A stretch of 64,000 nucleotides of DNA, taken from contig NZ_CP012914.1 in NCBI RefSeq assembly GCF_001315015.1, positions 2,887,001-2,951,000 on the forward strand. The letters run 5' to 3'. Each line of letters opens with the position of its first letter. The stretch's first letter is position 1. Below, in pieces: positions 26,533 through 35,119 of the stretch. Below the pieces are notes generated by a model. It was given only the letters and a program-made list of their open reading frames with translations. It made no database searches and was not told where the DNA came from. Made by a program: the position numbers and the translations under genes. The DNA is from Azospirillum brasilense. GTDB taxonomy: Bacteria > Pseudomonadota > Alphaproteobacteria > Azospirillales > Azospirillaceae.

Positions 26533-26862
26533 CCCTTCAAACCATCTGGGGATTTTTCAACCGACCGTTCTGAGGAAACTTCATTCGGCCTTTACAGCGG
26601 TCCTCCGGGAATCGCTGCATGATTCGTAATCCGCAGGACTTGCTATTATGAGTGCCCGCGTAGAATATCTGCAATTATAATGTATGCGCCTTCCAGTTTA
26701 CATCATGCACACGATGGTATGCAGACTAATTCTGCGGGATATGGTATTTATATTTCTTTTGTTGTTTGGTAATTGATTATTGTGGTAATCGTATTGTGCT
26801 ATTTTGTATCGCATCTATATTGTGTAAGATGTCGAGGTGTGCGACCATTCGGAGTTCTGAAG
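26533..26862. other. AT-rich intergenic region
   Basis: After the istB remnant the sequence becomes distinctly AT-rich with no credible gene. It looks like the native upstream region of the lipoprotein gene at 26863 and contains the promoter candidate at 26773-26802. Confidence 0.5.
26773..26802 (+). promoter_or_regulatory. Candidate sigma-70-type promoter
   Basis: TTGATT, an 18-bp spacer and TGCTAT lie ~60 bp upstream of ATG 26863 in an AT-rich stretch. Match quality is moderate and unsupported by other evidence. Confidence 0.3.
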
Positions 26863-27858
26863 ATGGAGAAGCACTCGACCAAAATCTCTTTTCGTTGTAA
26901 ATTCCAACATCGTGTTAGGGCCGTAGCGGCAACTCTTTTCGTCCTATCTGGGTGTGCGGGTACGGAACAATATAACCAACTCAGTCAGGTTGGAGCCGGG
27001 TATGCACAGGCTATGGAGGCGGCTCTCAGCGACTATCGCCGCACCTATATCGACGCTCGTTCCGAAGAGTACTTGGCCGACATGGCACTGCTTAACTTGG
27101 ACAGCAGACAGGAAGGCCGGCGCTCCCAACGAGGTGAGCCCACTCAATTCGGCATTGATTCATGCCGTCAACAGGCGCCTGCAGCTGGAGCGAACTCGAC
27201 CCCGACGGACTTTGCCGCCCGGCAATGCGCAGATATAGCTAGGGTTATTGTGATATCGCGCCTCATCACACACGCTCAGCTTTTCGGAGAGTATTTCAAT
27301 CAGCTGGGCAAGTTGGCGACCAGCGATGCCCCCCAGGCAGCGGGCGCTGCAGCGGGGCGAGTGGCCGACAGCCTTAAAGCCGTCGGAACAGCACTAGACC
27401 GAGCGGTTCCGGGCCAAACAGCTGCTCTCGACCCCATTGCCCGTGCCGTCACCGAGGCCGTACAGAGGGCCGAACTCCGCAATGAACTCGACCGCAATCA
27501 GGAGCTGATCCGGCGCGAGATGGCCATTGAAGACAAGACTCTGGCGTACCTGGAGAAGCAGGCTGAATCTGAACAGCTGCGCCTCTTCGAACGCCGCTTC
27601 GACAGGCTGGTCTCGGTACCAGTTCGCCGAGGCGAAGTTGCACAGCAGGGCGACCGATGGGTGGAGAACCGACGCGCGCTGTTGCTCGAAACTGACCAAG
27701 CTGCCAGCACAGCAGCAGCTAGGCGCGCCCTTAAGAGCTTGCGGGGAAGCTACGAGGCGCTGGTTGCCGGTGGGGATGCGCGTGCACTGCTCGAGCAGGC
27801 TCTGGCTGATACAGCAATGGTTCTAGACGCAGTTGAGCCGCTTGTAGGGAGGCTGTGA
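26863..27858 (+). CDS. Predicted lipoprotein of unknown function
   Basis: 331 residues. From ATG 26863 the N-terminus has a basic region, a hydrophobic stretch (VRAVAATLFVL) and the lipobox LSGC, so export and lipidation are likely. The mature part is mainly helical (YAQAMEAALSDYRRTYIDAR), with a predicted coiled coil around NRNQELIRREMAIEDKTLAYLEKQAE in the middle-to-C-terminal region. No family was recognised. The stop overlaps the next gene's ATG (TGATG), so the two are co-translated. Lower GC than the flanking IS DNA supports a transferred pair. Confidence 0.6.
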   Translation: MEKHSTKISFRCKFQHRVRAVAATLFVLSGCAGTEQYNQLSQVGAGYAQAMEAALSDYRRTYIDARSEEYLADMALLNLDSRQEGRRSQRGEPTQFGIDSCRQQAPAAGANSTPTDFAARQCADIARVIVISRLITHAQLFGEYFNQLGKLATSDAPQAAGAAAGRVADSLKAVGTALDRAVPGQTAALDPIARAVTEAVQRAELRNELDRNQELIRREMAIEDKTLAYLEKQAESEQLRLFERRFDRLVSVPVRRGEVAQQGDRWVENRRALLLETDQAASTAAARRALKSLRGSYEALVAGGDARALLEQALADTAMVLDAVEPLVGRL

Positions 27859-28256
27859 TGGCAAAGAATAGAAAACCAAACACTCTGGACGATGTCACGT
27901 TCACAGAGCAACTTCCTGCTCCGACCGAGGAGCAATTCATGTCATACCTCAAGCAATTGCAAGTAGAAGTCGCCCGACTATATTCTGGACGTACTCAGGA
28001 ATTCATGGAGGTGCAGAGCAGCCAAGCGCGACAGAGATTCGTCAAAATGCGGAGAGATTTGAGCCTTCTGGTTGATGCTATGGCCCAGAAGGCGTTTGAC
28101 AAGCTAGCAGAGAGCCTCGAGGAAAACGACGAAGACCTTTCTGCTGCTATCAGCAATTTAAAGCGGGAACGTGAAAAATTGGAGGATGCAGTAAAGATTA
28201 TAGACACTATTGCGTCCTTGCTGTCCATCATAGCTCGAATAATAGCGCTGGCTTGA
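27858..28256 (+). CDS. Coiled-coil hypothetical protein with hydrophobic C-terminus
   Basis: 132 residues, beginning at ATG 27858 inside the stop of the lipoprotein gene; GTG 27855 is an alternative. The central region is a long charged helix (ESLEENDEDLSAAISNLKRE) and the end is hydrophobic (ASLLSIIARIIALA), which may anchor it to a membrane. No signal peptide is seen. It probably acts with the upstream lipoprotein, from opposite sides of, or within, the envelope. Function unknown. Confidence 0.55.
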   Translation: MAKNRKPNTLDDVTFTEQLPAPTEEQFMSYLKQLQVEVARLYSGRTQEFMEVQSSQARQRFVKMRRDLSLLVDAMAQKAFDKLAESLEENDEDLSAAISNLKREREKLEDAVKIIDTIASLLSIIARIIALA

Positions 28257-28667
28257 TCAGTTATAATTACGAGAATTACTAGATAAACCTACGGAAAAGC
28301 GGGGCCCATACGCCCACGCCTTTGCGTCGAGCTCTTTTTCCCTCATTTGATATTTGCGTGACTGAGCCTGACGCTCATAGAAGGGATCGCGCGTGCATCC
28401 CGCATCTCTGCCCATTCTTAGGAAGGCACCGCTTCTGCGCTTGCGTCAAAGGTGGCGCCCTCCTCCCGCTGGAAAGGCCAAGCGCGGCGGCGCCCGGACG
28501 GGCACGATGCTCCCGTCCCCCAACGGCTACAGTTTCCCACACGGCACCGCGACGCTCCGCACCTCCCGTGTCCCTCCGGTCCGGCGGCCGGTTGGACGCC
28601 TCGAAAAACCGTAGCGTTGCCGACGTTCTGGTGATTCCCTTGACTTGAGGACGACGGAGGACGGGAC
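28257..28667. other. Intergenic with IS5 left end
   Basis: The first ~60 bp are AT-rich. From about 28593 the sequence GACGCCTCGAAAAAC matches the outer end of the second IS5 copy (complement near 48735), so the IS begins there. The GC-rich sequence between holds no credible gene. Confidence 0.45.
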
Positions 28668-29395
28668 ATGGCCGATCAAGCTGGGCTGTTCGATCTTCAG
28701 GACCGCTACGCGGAACTGAGCAAGAGCGGGGATCCACTGGAACGGCTGTTGTCGGTGGTGGACTTCGAAGTGTTTCGCCTGACGCTGGACGTAGCCCTGG
28801 GACGCAAGGATCGCTCCCGGGGCGGCCGGCCGCCGCTGGACGCGGTGATGATGTTCAAGATCCTGGTGCTGCAGGCGCTGTACGGGCTATCGGACGAGCA
28901 GGCGGAGTATCAGGTGCGCGACCGGCTATCGTTCATGAGGTTCCTCGGGCTGGGGCTGGGCGACCGGGTACCGCACGACGATCTGGCTGTTCCGCGAGGC
29001 GCTGGTGACGGCGGGGGCGATGGAGGGGCTGTTCGCCCGCTTCGACACGGCATTGAAGGAGCGTGGCTACTTCGCGCTGGGCGGCCAGATCATCGACGCC
29101 TCCATCGTGGAAGCGCCCAAGCAACGTCTGAGCCGGGAAGAGAAGCGCCAGATCCATGACGGCGAAGACCCACCCTGGCCGCCGGCCAAGGCTCGCCAGA
29201 AGGATACGCAGGCGCGCTGGACAGTGAAACGAGGGCGGGTCAAGGCGAAGCCGGGACCGACACTCGACGGGTCCGAGGCGCGCCTCGTGGAGGGGCTGCT
29301 GATCCCGGCCTTCGGCTACAAGTCGCACATCACCATCGACCGTCGGTTCCGCCTGATCCGGCGTTTCACCGTCACCGATGTGAATCGGCATGGAA
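28668..29395 (+). pseudogene. IS5 family transposase, frameshifted and truncated (copy 1)
   Basis: It reads MADQAGLFDLQDRYAELSKS ... GLGLGDRV, then loses frame. Compared with copy 2 (47574-48662), 5 nt (TGCGG) are missing near 28970. The correct reading resumes at 29005 (MTAGAMEGLFARFDTALKER) through GYKSHITIDRRFRLIRRFTV to about 29395, where homology ends and the last ~100 residues, including the catalytic Glu region, are lost. Inactive. Confidence 0.85.
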
Positions 29396-29428
29396 TAAGG
29401 GCTCTGTCGCAGATTTGATGGTGCGACT

Positions 29429-29553
29429 TCATCCGGTGCCGATGACGCGGGCCTGAAGGATGTCGAGCTTGCCGCGGCCATACATCTGCCGCTTCACTAA
29501 CTTCAGCTTGGTAATCTGCCCCTCGGTTTGACCGTTGGACCACGGAACCCTCT
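29429..29553 (-). pseudogene. ISL3 family transposase, C-terminal fragment
   Basis: The minus strand reads VPWSNGQTEGQITKLKLVKR and QMYGRGKLDILQARVIGTG before a stop, the characteristic C-terminus of ISL3 transposases. The rest of the element is absent on the right side. Confidence 0.8.
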
Positions 29554-29708
29554 GCCATTAGATCGTTGGAAACGCTGTGCGATCGAGGCCCGTGATGTGG
29601 GCGTGTCGTTGACCGCCTTGATCGCCGCGAAAAGAAGCCGGAAGAGCGCGGTCCGGAACGAAGCCTGTGCTGCACTCCCACGTGAGGGAGGGGCGCGGCA
29701 CAACGGGG

Positions 29709-30242
29709 TCATGGTTGGGCGTCACAGCCTCGCGAGGTGTCGGCCATCGCACGGGCCGCATCGTTGGACGTTGCCGTTCCGAGCAAACAAATGCCGGACG
29801 CGCCAAGACGCACGGCGACGAGGCGTGACCGCAGGCGATCGGGCTCATCGGGAACCTGTGCCACGATGCGAAAGATCAGCGCGGTCACGGCTCCGTCCGC
29901 CCCGAAGCGCCATTCCACAGCATCCGCACCGCCAACGTTGGGGAAATGGCCGAACGGCTGGTTATAGGCAACGGCTTGCTCGGCGGACCAGTGGAGCCCG
30001 TCGTGCAGGATGTCGAACCAGGAATTGGCATCGGACGAGACCAAAAAGAGGCGAACGCCGGGTACGGCCGGACATTCCCTCACGCCGAGATCGCGCGAGG
30101 CGTAGGCCATGGCCAGCGGATCGGCCACCGTGTGGCAGTCCGCCGTTCCAATCGGCGTGTACCGGCTGGAGGCAGCGTGGCTGCCGGTCGTGGTCAGCAG
30201 CCACACAAGCAGCCCACTCACATGCCGACGGCAGCGGATCAC
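29709..30242 (-). CDS. Exported hypothetical protein, last gene of caspase operon
   Basis: 177 residues with a GTG start at 30242 that overlaps the stop of the peptidase gene (GTGA). The N-terminus (CRRHVSGLLVWLLTTTGSHA) is a plausible signal peptide. The mature part has three or four cysteines and a mixed alpha/beta look (LFLVSSDANSWFDILHDGLH; VEWRFGADGAVTALIFRIVA). No family was recognised. As the terminal gene after a peptidoglycan-type peptidase, a periplasmic inhibitor or immunity role is possible, but only from context. Confidence 0.5.
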   Translation of the reverse strand: MIRCRRHVSGLLVWLLTTTGSHAASSRYTPIGTADCHTVADPLAMAYASRDLGVRECPAVPGVRLFLVSSDANSWFDILHDGLHWSAEQAVAYNQPFGHFPNVGGADAVEWRFGADGAVTALIFRIVAQVPDEPDRLRSRLVAVRLGASGICLLGTATSNDAARAMADTSRGCDAQP

Positions 30243-31000
30243 GCCAGATCAAGCGTGGCCAGGGTTTGCAGACCGACAACGCCATCGACGGCGAGGCCCT
30301 CGGCTGCCTGGAACGCCATCACGGCGGCGTGCGTCGCACGGCCAAACTCCCCATCCTCGACGAGCTTCTCACCAAGGCGATTCAGCCGCGCTTGCAGGCG
30401 GCGGACTTCGGGGCCACGGTCCCCAAGGCTCAGCACCACTAGCGGCGCCGCTCTCCCGGTGCCCAGTTGCCCGTCAGCATGCCACTGACGAATCAGGTCA
30501 TCGCTGCATTCAAAGTGCATGGCATCCTCGGTTCGGAACCCCGCCCCCCAATACCAACCATGCTCGTTGAAAATCGGCGCGATGCGGGCGAGCCCCGCTT
30601 GGACCAAGCCGTCGCCACGCCGGTCGAGGACACCATTCAAGGTCAGATCGATGGCGGTGCCCCAGGAATGGTTGCTGATCGACGTGCTGGAGCCGCGCAC
30701 ATGGCGCACGCACAGCATGCCGGCGTGCCCGAGACCCGCATAGACGTCCGGCTCGCGTGCGGCGATCGCCTCGAAGATGACGCGCAACGACGCCACGGCG
30801 GGGGCCAAGCCACGAACCTTGAGCGGCCCAACCTTCTCAAAGATGATGAGCAAGGCCAAGTTGGGGTTGGTGACGTCGCGGCATTCCTGATCGTAGAAGC
30901 CCCGGGGGCTCCCCAACAGCGCCAGCATCGTGGTCTGCCGTGCGTTTGTAAGATGGTCGTTGATGATCGGCGGTATTTCTATCAGATCGGTGATGGCCAT
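30239..31000 (-). CDS. M15-type peptidase with C-terminal peptidoglycan-binding domain
   Basis: 253 residues from ATG 31000, preceded by AGGGAG. The catalytic domain has ISNHSWGTAIDLTL (His111, Asp118) and EDAMHFECSDD (His162), the zinc-ligand pattern of D-alanyl-D-alanine carboxypeptidase/endolysin-type M15 enzymes. Residues ~189-250 form a PG_binding_1 domain (LSLGDRGPEVRRLQARLNRL, VDGVVGLQTLATL). Endolysins often have this two-domain layout. No signal peptide is visible, so access to the cell wall would require lysis, a pore or another export route. It is fourth in the caspase operon, after an 84-residue protein with a hydrophobic tail; a pore-plus-lysin scheme is inference. Confidence 0.78.
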   Translation of the reverse strand: MAITDLIEIPPIINDHLTNARQTTMLALLGSPRGFYDQECRDVTNPNLALLIIFEKVGPLKVRGLAPAVASLRVIFEAIAAREPDVYAGLGHAGMLCVRHVRGSSTSISNHSWGTAIDLTLNGVLDRRGDGLVQAGLARIAPIFNEHGWYWGAGFRTEDAMHFECSDDLIRQWHADGQLGTGRAAPLVVLSLGDRGPEVRRLQARLNRLGEKLVEDGEFGRATHAAVMAFQAAEGLAVDGVVGLQTLATLDLA

Positions 31001-31136
31001 CGGCGTGCTCCCTAAGGTCCGTGTCGGTGCCGCGCGTACGATGCCGTGTCTCCGCAGCCACCCAGCCGGTGGCGTGGGGTTACGGGTGACGGGGAGCCGG
31101 CGCGTGGCCTGTCTCCCCGTCACCCGATTCACGTTG

Positions 31137-31391
31137 TCACTTGCACAGCGCCGATTTGGCCGCGTCTCCGGCGGCAATGACGATGCTGATCGCCGGTCCG
31201 GCGATGACGCTGACCCCGGGCACAAAGCTTAGGATCATGCGTAGCGCCTCGAGGCCTCCCTTGGCGCTGGGCCACACGGTGCAAAAGTTTTCCTTGGGTC
31301 CCATTCCCTCGATGGGGGCATTGCGAATGGCATCTTCCAAGCCCTTAAGTTGCTCTTGTGTGATGGTGAACGATGCCTCACTCTGTGCCAT
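31137..31391 (-). CDS. 84-residue protein with hydrophobic C-terminus
   Basis: It starts MAQSEASFTITQEQLKGLED; ATG 31391 overlaps the end of the 428-residue gene by 14 nt. The N-terminal half is polar and helical. The C-terminal ~40 residues (LRMILSFVPGVSVIAGPAIS then IVIAAGDAAKSAL) are hydrophobic enough to enter a membrane. No family was recognised. Its position directly after the protease and adaptor-like genes makes it a candidate effector that a caspase could release or activate, but no cleavage site can be assigned. Confidence 0.55.
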   Translation of the reverse strand: MAQSEASFTITQEQLKGLEDAIRNAPIEGMGPKENFCTVWPSAKGGLEALRMILSFVPGVSVIAGPAISIVIAAGDAAKSALCK

Positions 31392-32664
31392 GGGGTGTCT
31401 CCTCTCCTGGGGTTAACGCCATGCCGTCGCTTGTCGAGAAGTCTGACGGCGCGAGCGTCTCGTTGTCGGGGGCTTCTGGGTCGAGGCCGGTGTAGGTCAG
31501 GACGGCCTCGTCGAAGTCGGTAAAAAGGGCGAAGCGCTGGTAGCGCTCAAGCGCGCTGCTGGCTGTCGCGAGGTCGGACGCGGGAAGATTCAGCGCGCGC
31601 CCTTGGGCGGTGCTGTGCCCGGTCATGGCGTAAAAGCGCAGCCGATCGATGAGGTAATTCATACCGTAGCTGAACATCGGCAGCCCGCGGTCCGCGGCCG
31701 CCACAAAGCCGAGCAGCGCGTCCGCGTAACGACCGTCCCGCGCGGCGCGTTCGGCGCGAATGAGCGCCACATCGGCAAAGCGCACGGGCCGCGCGTCGAG
31801 CGCGGCGATCGCTGCGTCCACGAGGCTCGCCGGGGCGGTCCGCAGCAGGGCATAGGTGGTCGCCACCGCGGCGCCGGTGTGTTGGGCGATATAGCGGTCG
31901 ATGTCGTCACGCGAGAGGCTGGCGACCACCGTCACGATGTCCTGCAGACGGCTGTCCGTGCGAAGGCGCACCATTTCATCCACAATGCCAACCCCCAGCG
32001 TGAGCGTCACCCGCGCTGCCGCTGCGCTGCGCCGGTCGTCCAGGCTCACCGAGGCGACTGCCCCCGGGGGAACGACGACGTTGATGGGCGTGCGGTTGGG
32101 TTGAAGGATTTGGATGGTGGCAGCTTGCGGAGTGTTCGTGCCGAAAACGTGAAGTGCGCCTTGGCCGTACTGCACGTCCATCGTGTCGGCTGTCGCCCGA
32201 TGCAGACCGCCAAAGGCAACGCCGTTGTACAGCCGAACCTTCGCGGTCGCGTCGCCTGCCACGGCTCCCATCTGTTCAAGGTTTAGCGGCTTGGACGCAG
32301 TGGCCACAGTGGCGGACGGAGCGCCAAAGGCCCAGGATGCCCAGTCCGCCATCCGGTTGACGAGGCGATTGCCCATGATGTTGTTCAGCAGGTCCGCAAC
32401 GCTCGGATGCAGGGCGACGCGCCGACACAGGGCAGCAAAGTCGATGCCACCGCCGTTGGTTACCGAGATCCTCTGGGTGATCTGCGTCCCAAAGGGGAGG
32501 AGCACGGTCAGCAGGTAGTCGCCTGTGCCGAGCTGCGCGACCGCGTCGGCCACTGTTCCGACCGTGCATCGTTGCACAAGAGTGAGGTCATTCTCCCGGA
32601 TTTCGATGGGCAAGGACCGTATCTGCTCCCACCCAGCCGGGGCTTGTGTGGCGTTGTGGGTCAT
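31378..32664 (-). CDS. Unknown partner of caspase-like protein, helical-repeat C-terminus
   Basis: 428 residues. The ATG overlaps the caspase stop (ATGA), so the two are translationally coupled. The N-terminal part is beta-rich (VADAVAQLGTGDYLLTVLLP; NVVVPPGAVASVSLDDRRSA). The C-terminal ~200 residues are helical and TPR-like (ADVALIRAERAARDGRYADA; SALERYQRFALFTDFDEAVL). No signal peptide. Layout parallels the gene at 16470-17576 next to the other caspase gene, although sequence similarity is not obvious by eye. It may sense a signal, scaffold the protease or be its substrate. Confidence 0.6.
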   Translation of the reverse strand: MTHNATQAPAGWEQIRSLPIEIRENDLTLVQRCTVGTVADAVAQLGTGDYLLTVLLPFGTQITQRISVTNGGGIDFAALCRRVALHPSVADLLNNIMGNRLVNRMADWASWAFGAPSATVATASKPLNLEQMGAVAGDATAKVRLYNGVAFGGLHRATADTMDVQYGQGALHVFGTNTPQAATIQILQPNRTPINVVVPPGAVASVSLDDRRSAAAARVTLTLGVGIVDEMVRLRTDSRLQDIVTVVASLSRDDIDRYIAQHTGAAVATTYALLRTAPASLVDAAIAALDARPVRFADVALIRAERAARDGRYADALLGFVAAADRGLPMFSYGMNYLIDRLRFYAMTGHSTAQGRALNLPASDLATASSALERYQRFALFTDFDEAVLTYTGLDPEAPDNETLAPSDFSTSDGMALTPGEETPHGTE

Positions 32665-33899
32665 GACCGTTCTCGATACCGGAGTGCGTAGTGAAAGGTC
32701 GGCGGTGTTACCGTGATGATGTCGGGGTCGGGCTCGCTGTAGCTGGGCAAGCCCTTCGGCCGTCTTTTGGCCACGCCTGCTTCGATGGTGTAGCCCCCCG
32801 CCGGAATTTCGAAGGTGTAGGGATTGGGTTTAACGGGAAAGCGGAAGCGGTGGGCCGATTTTTGCCGTGCATCCAGGCAGCGGATGCGCGCAATCCGTGA
32901 CGCTACGTCCGGCTCGATAAAAAATTCACACTCAACAAGCGGCGCCTGGTCTAGATAGTGAATAGCAGTATTGAGCGTCGTGTATTTGTCGATATTGAAC
33001 GAGCGGTAGGGGATGCCGTGTTTTTGGTTGTCGTGTTCGGTTAAATAATTGAGCGAGCGGGCGAGCGTGCCAATGTTCACCACCCATTGCTTTTGATCGC
33101 CGATGAGCACACGGTCGCCTGCTTTGCCGTTCAGGCAGTTCAGAAAATCCCGACCGAACAGAGTTTGCTCTCCCCGGATGCCGTACGTTTCATGGCCCGC
33201 GGCCGCGGCGAAGAAAATCGGTGCCACCCGATCATCCACGCCGCCGAGTTCGACGTCGAACACGGCGGTGGTTTCCGGAGTGACAAACTCGCGCAACTGC
33301 CGGATATCGGCGCGACACGCATCAACAAAGAAGAATTGAGTCCGTGCGGTGTTCGGGTAAGCCAGAAAATTGGCCATGCCATTGTAGATGTTGTTCACGT
33401 TTATGGCGCGGTCGAGCAGGGTCCGGCCGCCGAGAAAATCTTCGAGCAACAGCACGGAGTCGCCACGGCTGCGCTGAATGCCGTGGCCGGCGAAATAGAA
33501 CAGGGTCACATCCTGCGGGTGAACCGACGCATCGGTTCGCCAAGCAGCTGCCGCGCTCAGCACGGTGTCGAGGGTTGCAGGGGCCACCTCGGCCAGGGGA
33601 GGCACGCCGGTAATCGGCTGGTCGGCGTGTCTTTCCAGGCTGGATGGCGAGGCGAGAAGACGGCATGTCTTGAGCGGGGCGGTCAGCTTGTCCTTCCGCG
33701 CAATCAGCCAGCCGGCGATGTCCTTCACGGTGCGCGCCGGCGCGGACAGTTGGCCGAGCCCGTACGCCGGACCGCGGTTCCGTGGACCACCGGATAGATA
33801 AGGATAACCGCTGACGCCAATCAAGAGGGCGTGCAGCCCTGGCCTGCTGTTGTGCGGGCGATCGTCGAAAATGAGGCCGTCGGACGAGTCGTTAGGCAT
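32661..33899 (-). CDS. Caspase-like (peptidase C14) protein, first gene of operon
   Basis: 412 residues from ATG 33899. The N-terminal caspase domain has the first strand HALLIGVSGYPYL, the catalytic His block VTLFYFAGHGIQRSRGDSVL (His139) and the catalytic Cys block TQFFFVDACRADI (Cys195). The C-terminal ~150 residues are beta-rich (FEIPAGGYTIEAGVAKRRPK) and may be a binding domain. No signal peptide. It leads a tightly packed five-gene minus-strand operon. In bacteria such proteases are often paired with a membrane-acting effector, which makes the downstream 84-residue and M15 genes of special interest. Confidence 0.8.
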   Translation of the reverse strand: MPNDSSDGLIFDDRPHNSRPGLHALLIGVSGYPYLSGGPRNRGPAYGLGQLSAPARTVKDIAGWLIARKDKLTAPLKTCRLLASPSSLERHADQPITGVPPLAEVAPATLDTVLSAAAAWRTDASVHPQDVTLFYFAGHGIQRSRGDSVLLLEDFLGGRTLLDRAINVNNIYNGMANFLAYPNTARTQFFFVDACRADIRQLREFVTPETTAVFDVELGGVDDRVAPIFFAAAAGHETYGIRGEQTLFGRDFLNCLNGKAGDRVLIGDQKQWVVNIGTLARSLNYLTEHDNQKHGIPYRSFNIDKYTTLNTAIHYLDQAPLVECEFFIEPDVASRIARIRCLDARQKSAHRFRFPVKPNPYTFEIPAGGYTIEAGVAKRRPKGLPSYSEPDPDIITVTPPTFHYALRYRERS

Positions 33900-34257
33900 G
33901 GCTGTGCCGTCTCCAACACGTGGATTGCCTAGGAAATTCTGGAAGCGCAAGAAATGCTGCGTGGTTCATTGTAATATTCATTGGCTTATCATCAGTAGTG
34001 GGAAAATGAGTAAATGTGTATTCTTGGATTAATCCAACGAGGACGTGGTGATCGCGGTGCGCATACATAAGTATTCACCGGACAACATCGACATACCATT
34101 GTGTGTTTCCACGAAAAGTGCAAGCACACGACAGCTCGTCCGTGTGACAGTACGGTGCGTTTTCTTTTGATAACCTCGTAGGGTGTCCAATGGCGGGAGT
34201 TGAAGACCCCGGACGGGCGCGTCTCGGGCTCCACCATGCGCCGCCGCCTGGACGAGC
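33900..34257. other. Intergenic, upstream of caspase operon
   Basis: About 250 bp of lower-GC DNA precede the caspase gene and should hold its promoter; I cannot place -35/-10 boxes with confidence. The right part becomes GC-rich where the IS66 remnant begins at 34258. No gene was seen. Confidence 0.4.
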
Positions 34258-34840
34258 GTAAACGTCCGCCGAGCTACGCGGCGTCGGCGTTTCCGGTGAC
34301 ATCGGCGGCCTTGGTCCAGTTCCAGGGCAGCAGCTCGTCGATGCGGTTGATCTTGTGATTGGCGACAGCCCGCAGCGCCCGTTCGACGGCGTTGTTGTCG
34401 ATCTCCAGGCGGCCATCCTCCAGATAACGGGTCAGCGCCGTCCAGCGGTTGAGCAGGTAGCGCACTGCCTTGGCGGTGTCCGACTTGCCGTCGACCCGCC
34501 CCAGCGTGTCCTCCAGCTATGCCTTCAACACGGCCATTTTCGGGGCGGCCTCGGCCTGACGCACGCGTCGGCGCTCGTCGGCAGCCTGGCCGGCGATCTT
34601 GGCTTCCACCGCATACAGCTCGCCGATCCGCCGCAGCGCCTCGGCCGCGATCGGCGCCTTGCCCTTGGCCGAGACCGCCACGTCGTGGAACTTGCGACGG
34701 CCATGGGCCATGCAGGCCACCTCGGTGATGCGGGCCCGCCCGTCGGGGCCCGGTTCGTACAGGCCTTTGAACCCGGCGTAGCCGTCGGCCTGCAACGCCC
34801 CGTGGAAATCCTTCAGGTGGCCGCTCGGAAGGCGGAGCGG
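34258..34840 (-). pseudogene. tnpC: IS66 tnpC remnant with internal deletion
   Basis: The IS66 end GTAAACGTCCGCC starts at 34258. The minus strand reads the tnpC C-terminus, but RALRAV is joined directly to [16 protein letters not shown], so about 45 codons present in the copy at 10294-11940 are missing. A stop also interrupts the reading at about 34517. Upstream sequence ends near 34830 after [20 protein letters not shown] clearly decayed relative of the copy at 10278. Confidence 0.85.
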
Positions 34841-34843
34841 CGG

Positions 34844-35119
34844 ATGAAACTGGATGCCAGATGGAAGGCGGCCATCCTGTCCGTCGCCGGCACCCTGGCG
34901 ATGATGGCCGCGGCACCCTGTGTGGCGCGAACCCATCTTGCGGAGGCGCTTAGCTACGTTTGGCGGGAGACTGATGGCCGCTGGCTGGAAGCTCTGTGTC
35001 GCTATCTCGGGTTGTCAAAAGCTCGTGGCACCGGCCGGCTTTCCTTTGAAACGAGCTTAGATGAGCGAGGAGCGGTTCCGAATCAGGTTTCGGGAACAGG
35101 GAAAAAGGTTCGGTCATGA
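34844..35119 (+). CDS. Small exported hypothetical protein
   Basis: 91 residues. It begins MKLDARWKAAILSVAGTLAM and then MAAAPCVARTH, a convincing signal peptide, preceded by a purine-rich ribosome site (GGCGGAGCGG). The mature ~60 residues (ALSYVWRETDGRWLEALCRY) match nothing I know. It runs toward the RiPP operon and overlaps the 3' end of the minus-strand gene at 35083 by 37 nt. The IS66 remnant ends directly before it, so its promoter may have been replaced. Confidence 0.4.
   Translation: MKLDARWKAAILSVAGTLAMMAAAPCVARTHLAEALSYVWRETDGRWLEALCRYLGLSKARGTGRLSFETSLDERGAVPNQVSGTGKKVRS

Larger units (their letters stand above)
19444..26545 (+). mobile_element. IS21 family element A, split by a recombinase cassette
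   Basis: The left end begins TGTCAGTGCCGATTGG at 19444. A sub-terminal repeat (GGCGGCTGAAAATTCCCCAG) is matched on the right, in inverted orientation, by GGTCGGTTGAAAAATCCCCA near 26545. istA (19556-20872) is intact, but istB is divided between 20872-21227 and 26010-26532 by the cassette at 21228-26009. The exact right terminus is unclear because no TGACA end was found after 26545. Confidence 0.75.

Noticed and set aside
30239-31000. M15 peptidase as part of a prophage lysis cassette
   Set aside because: No holin, Rz or structural phage genes are nearby, and the gene is embedded in the caspase operon.
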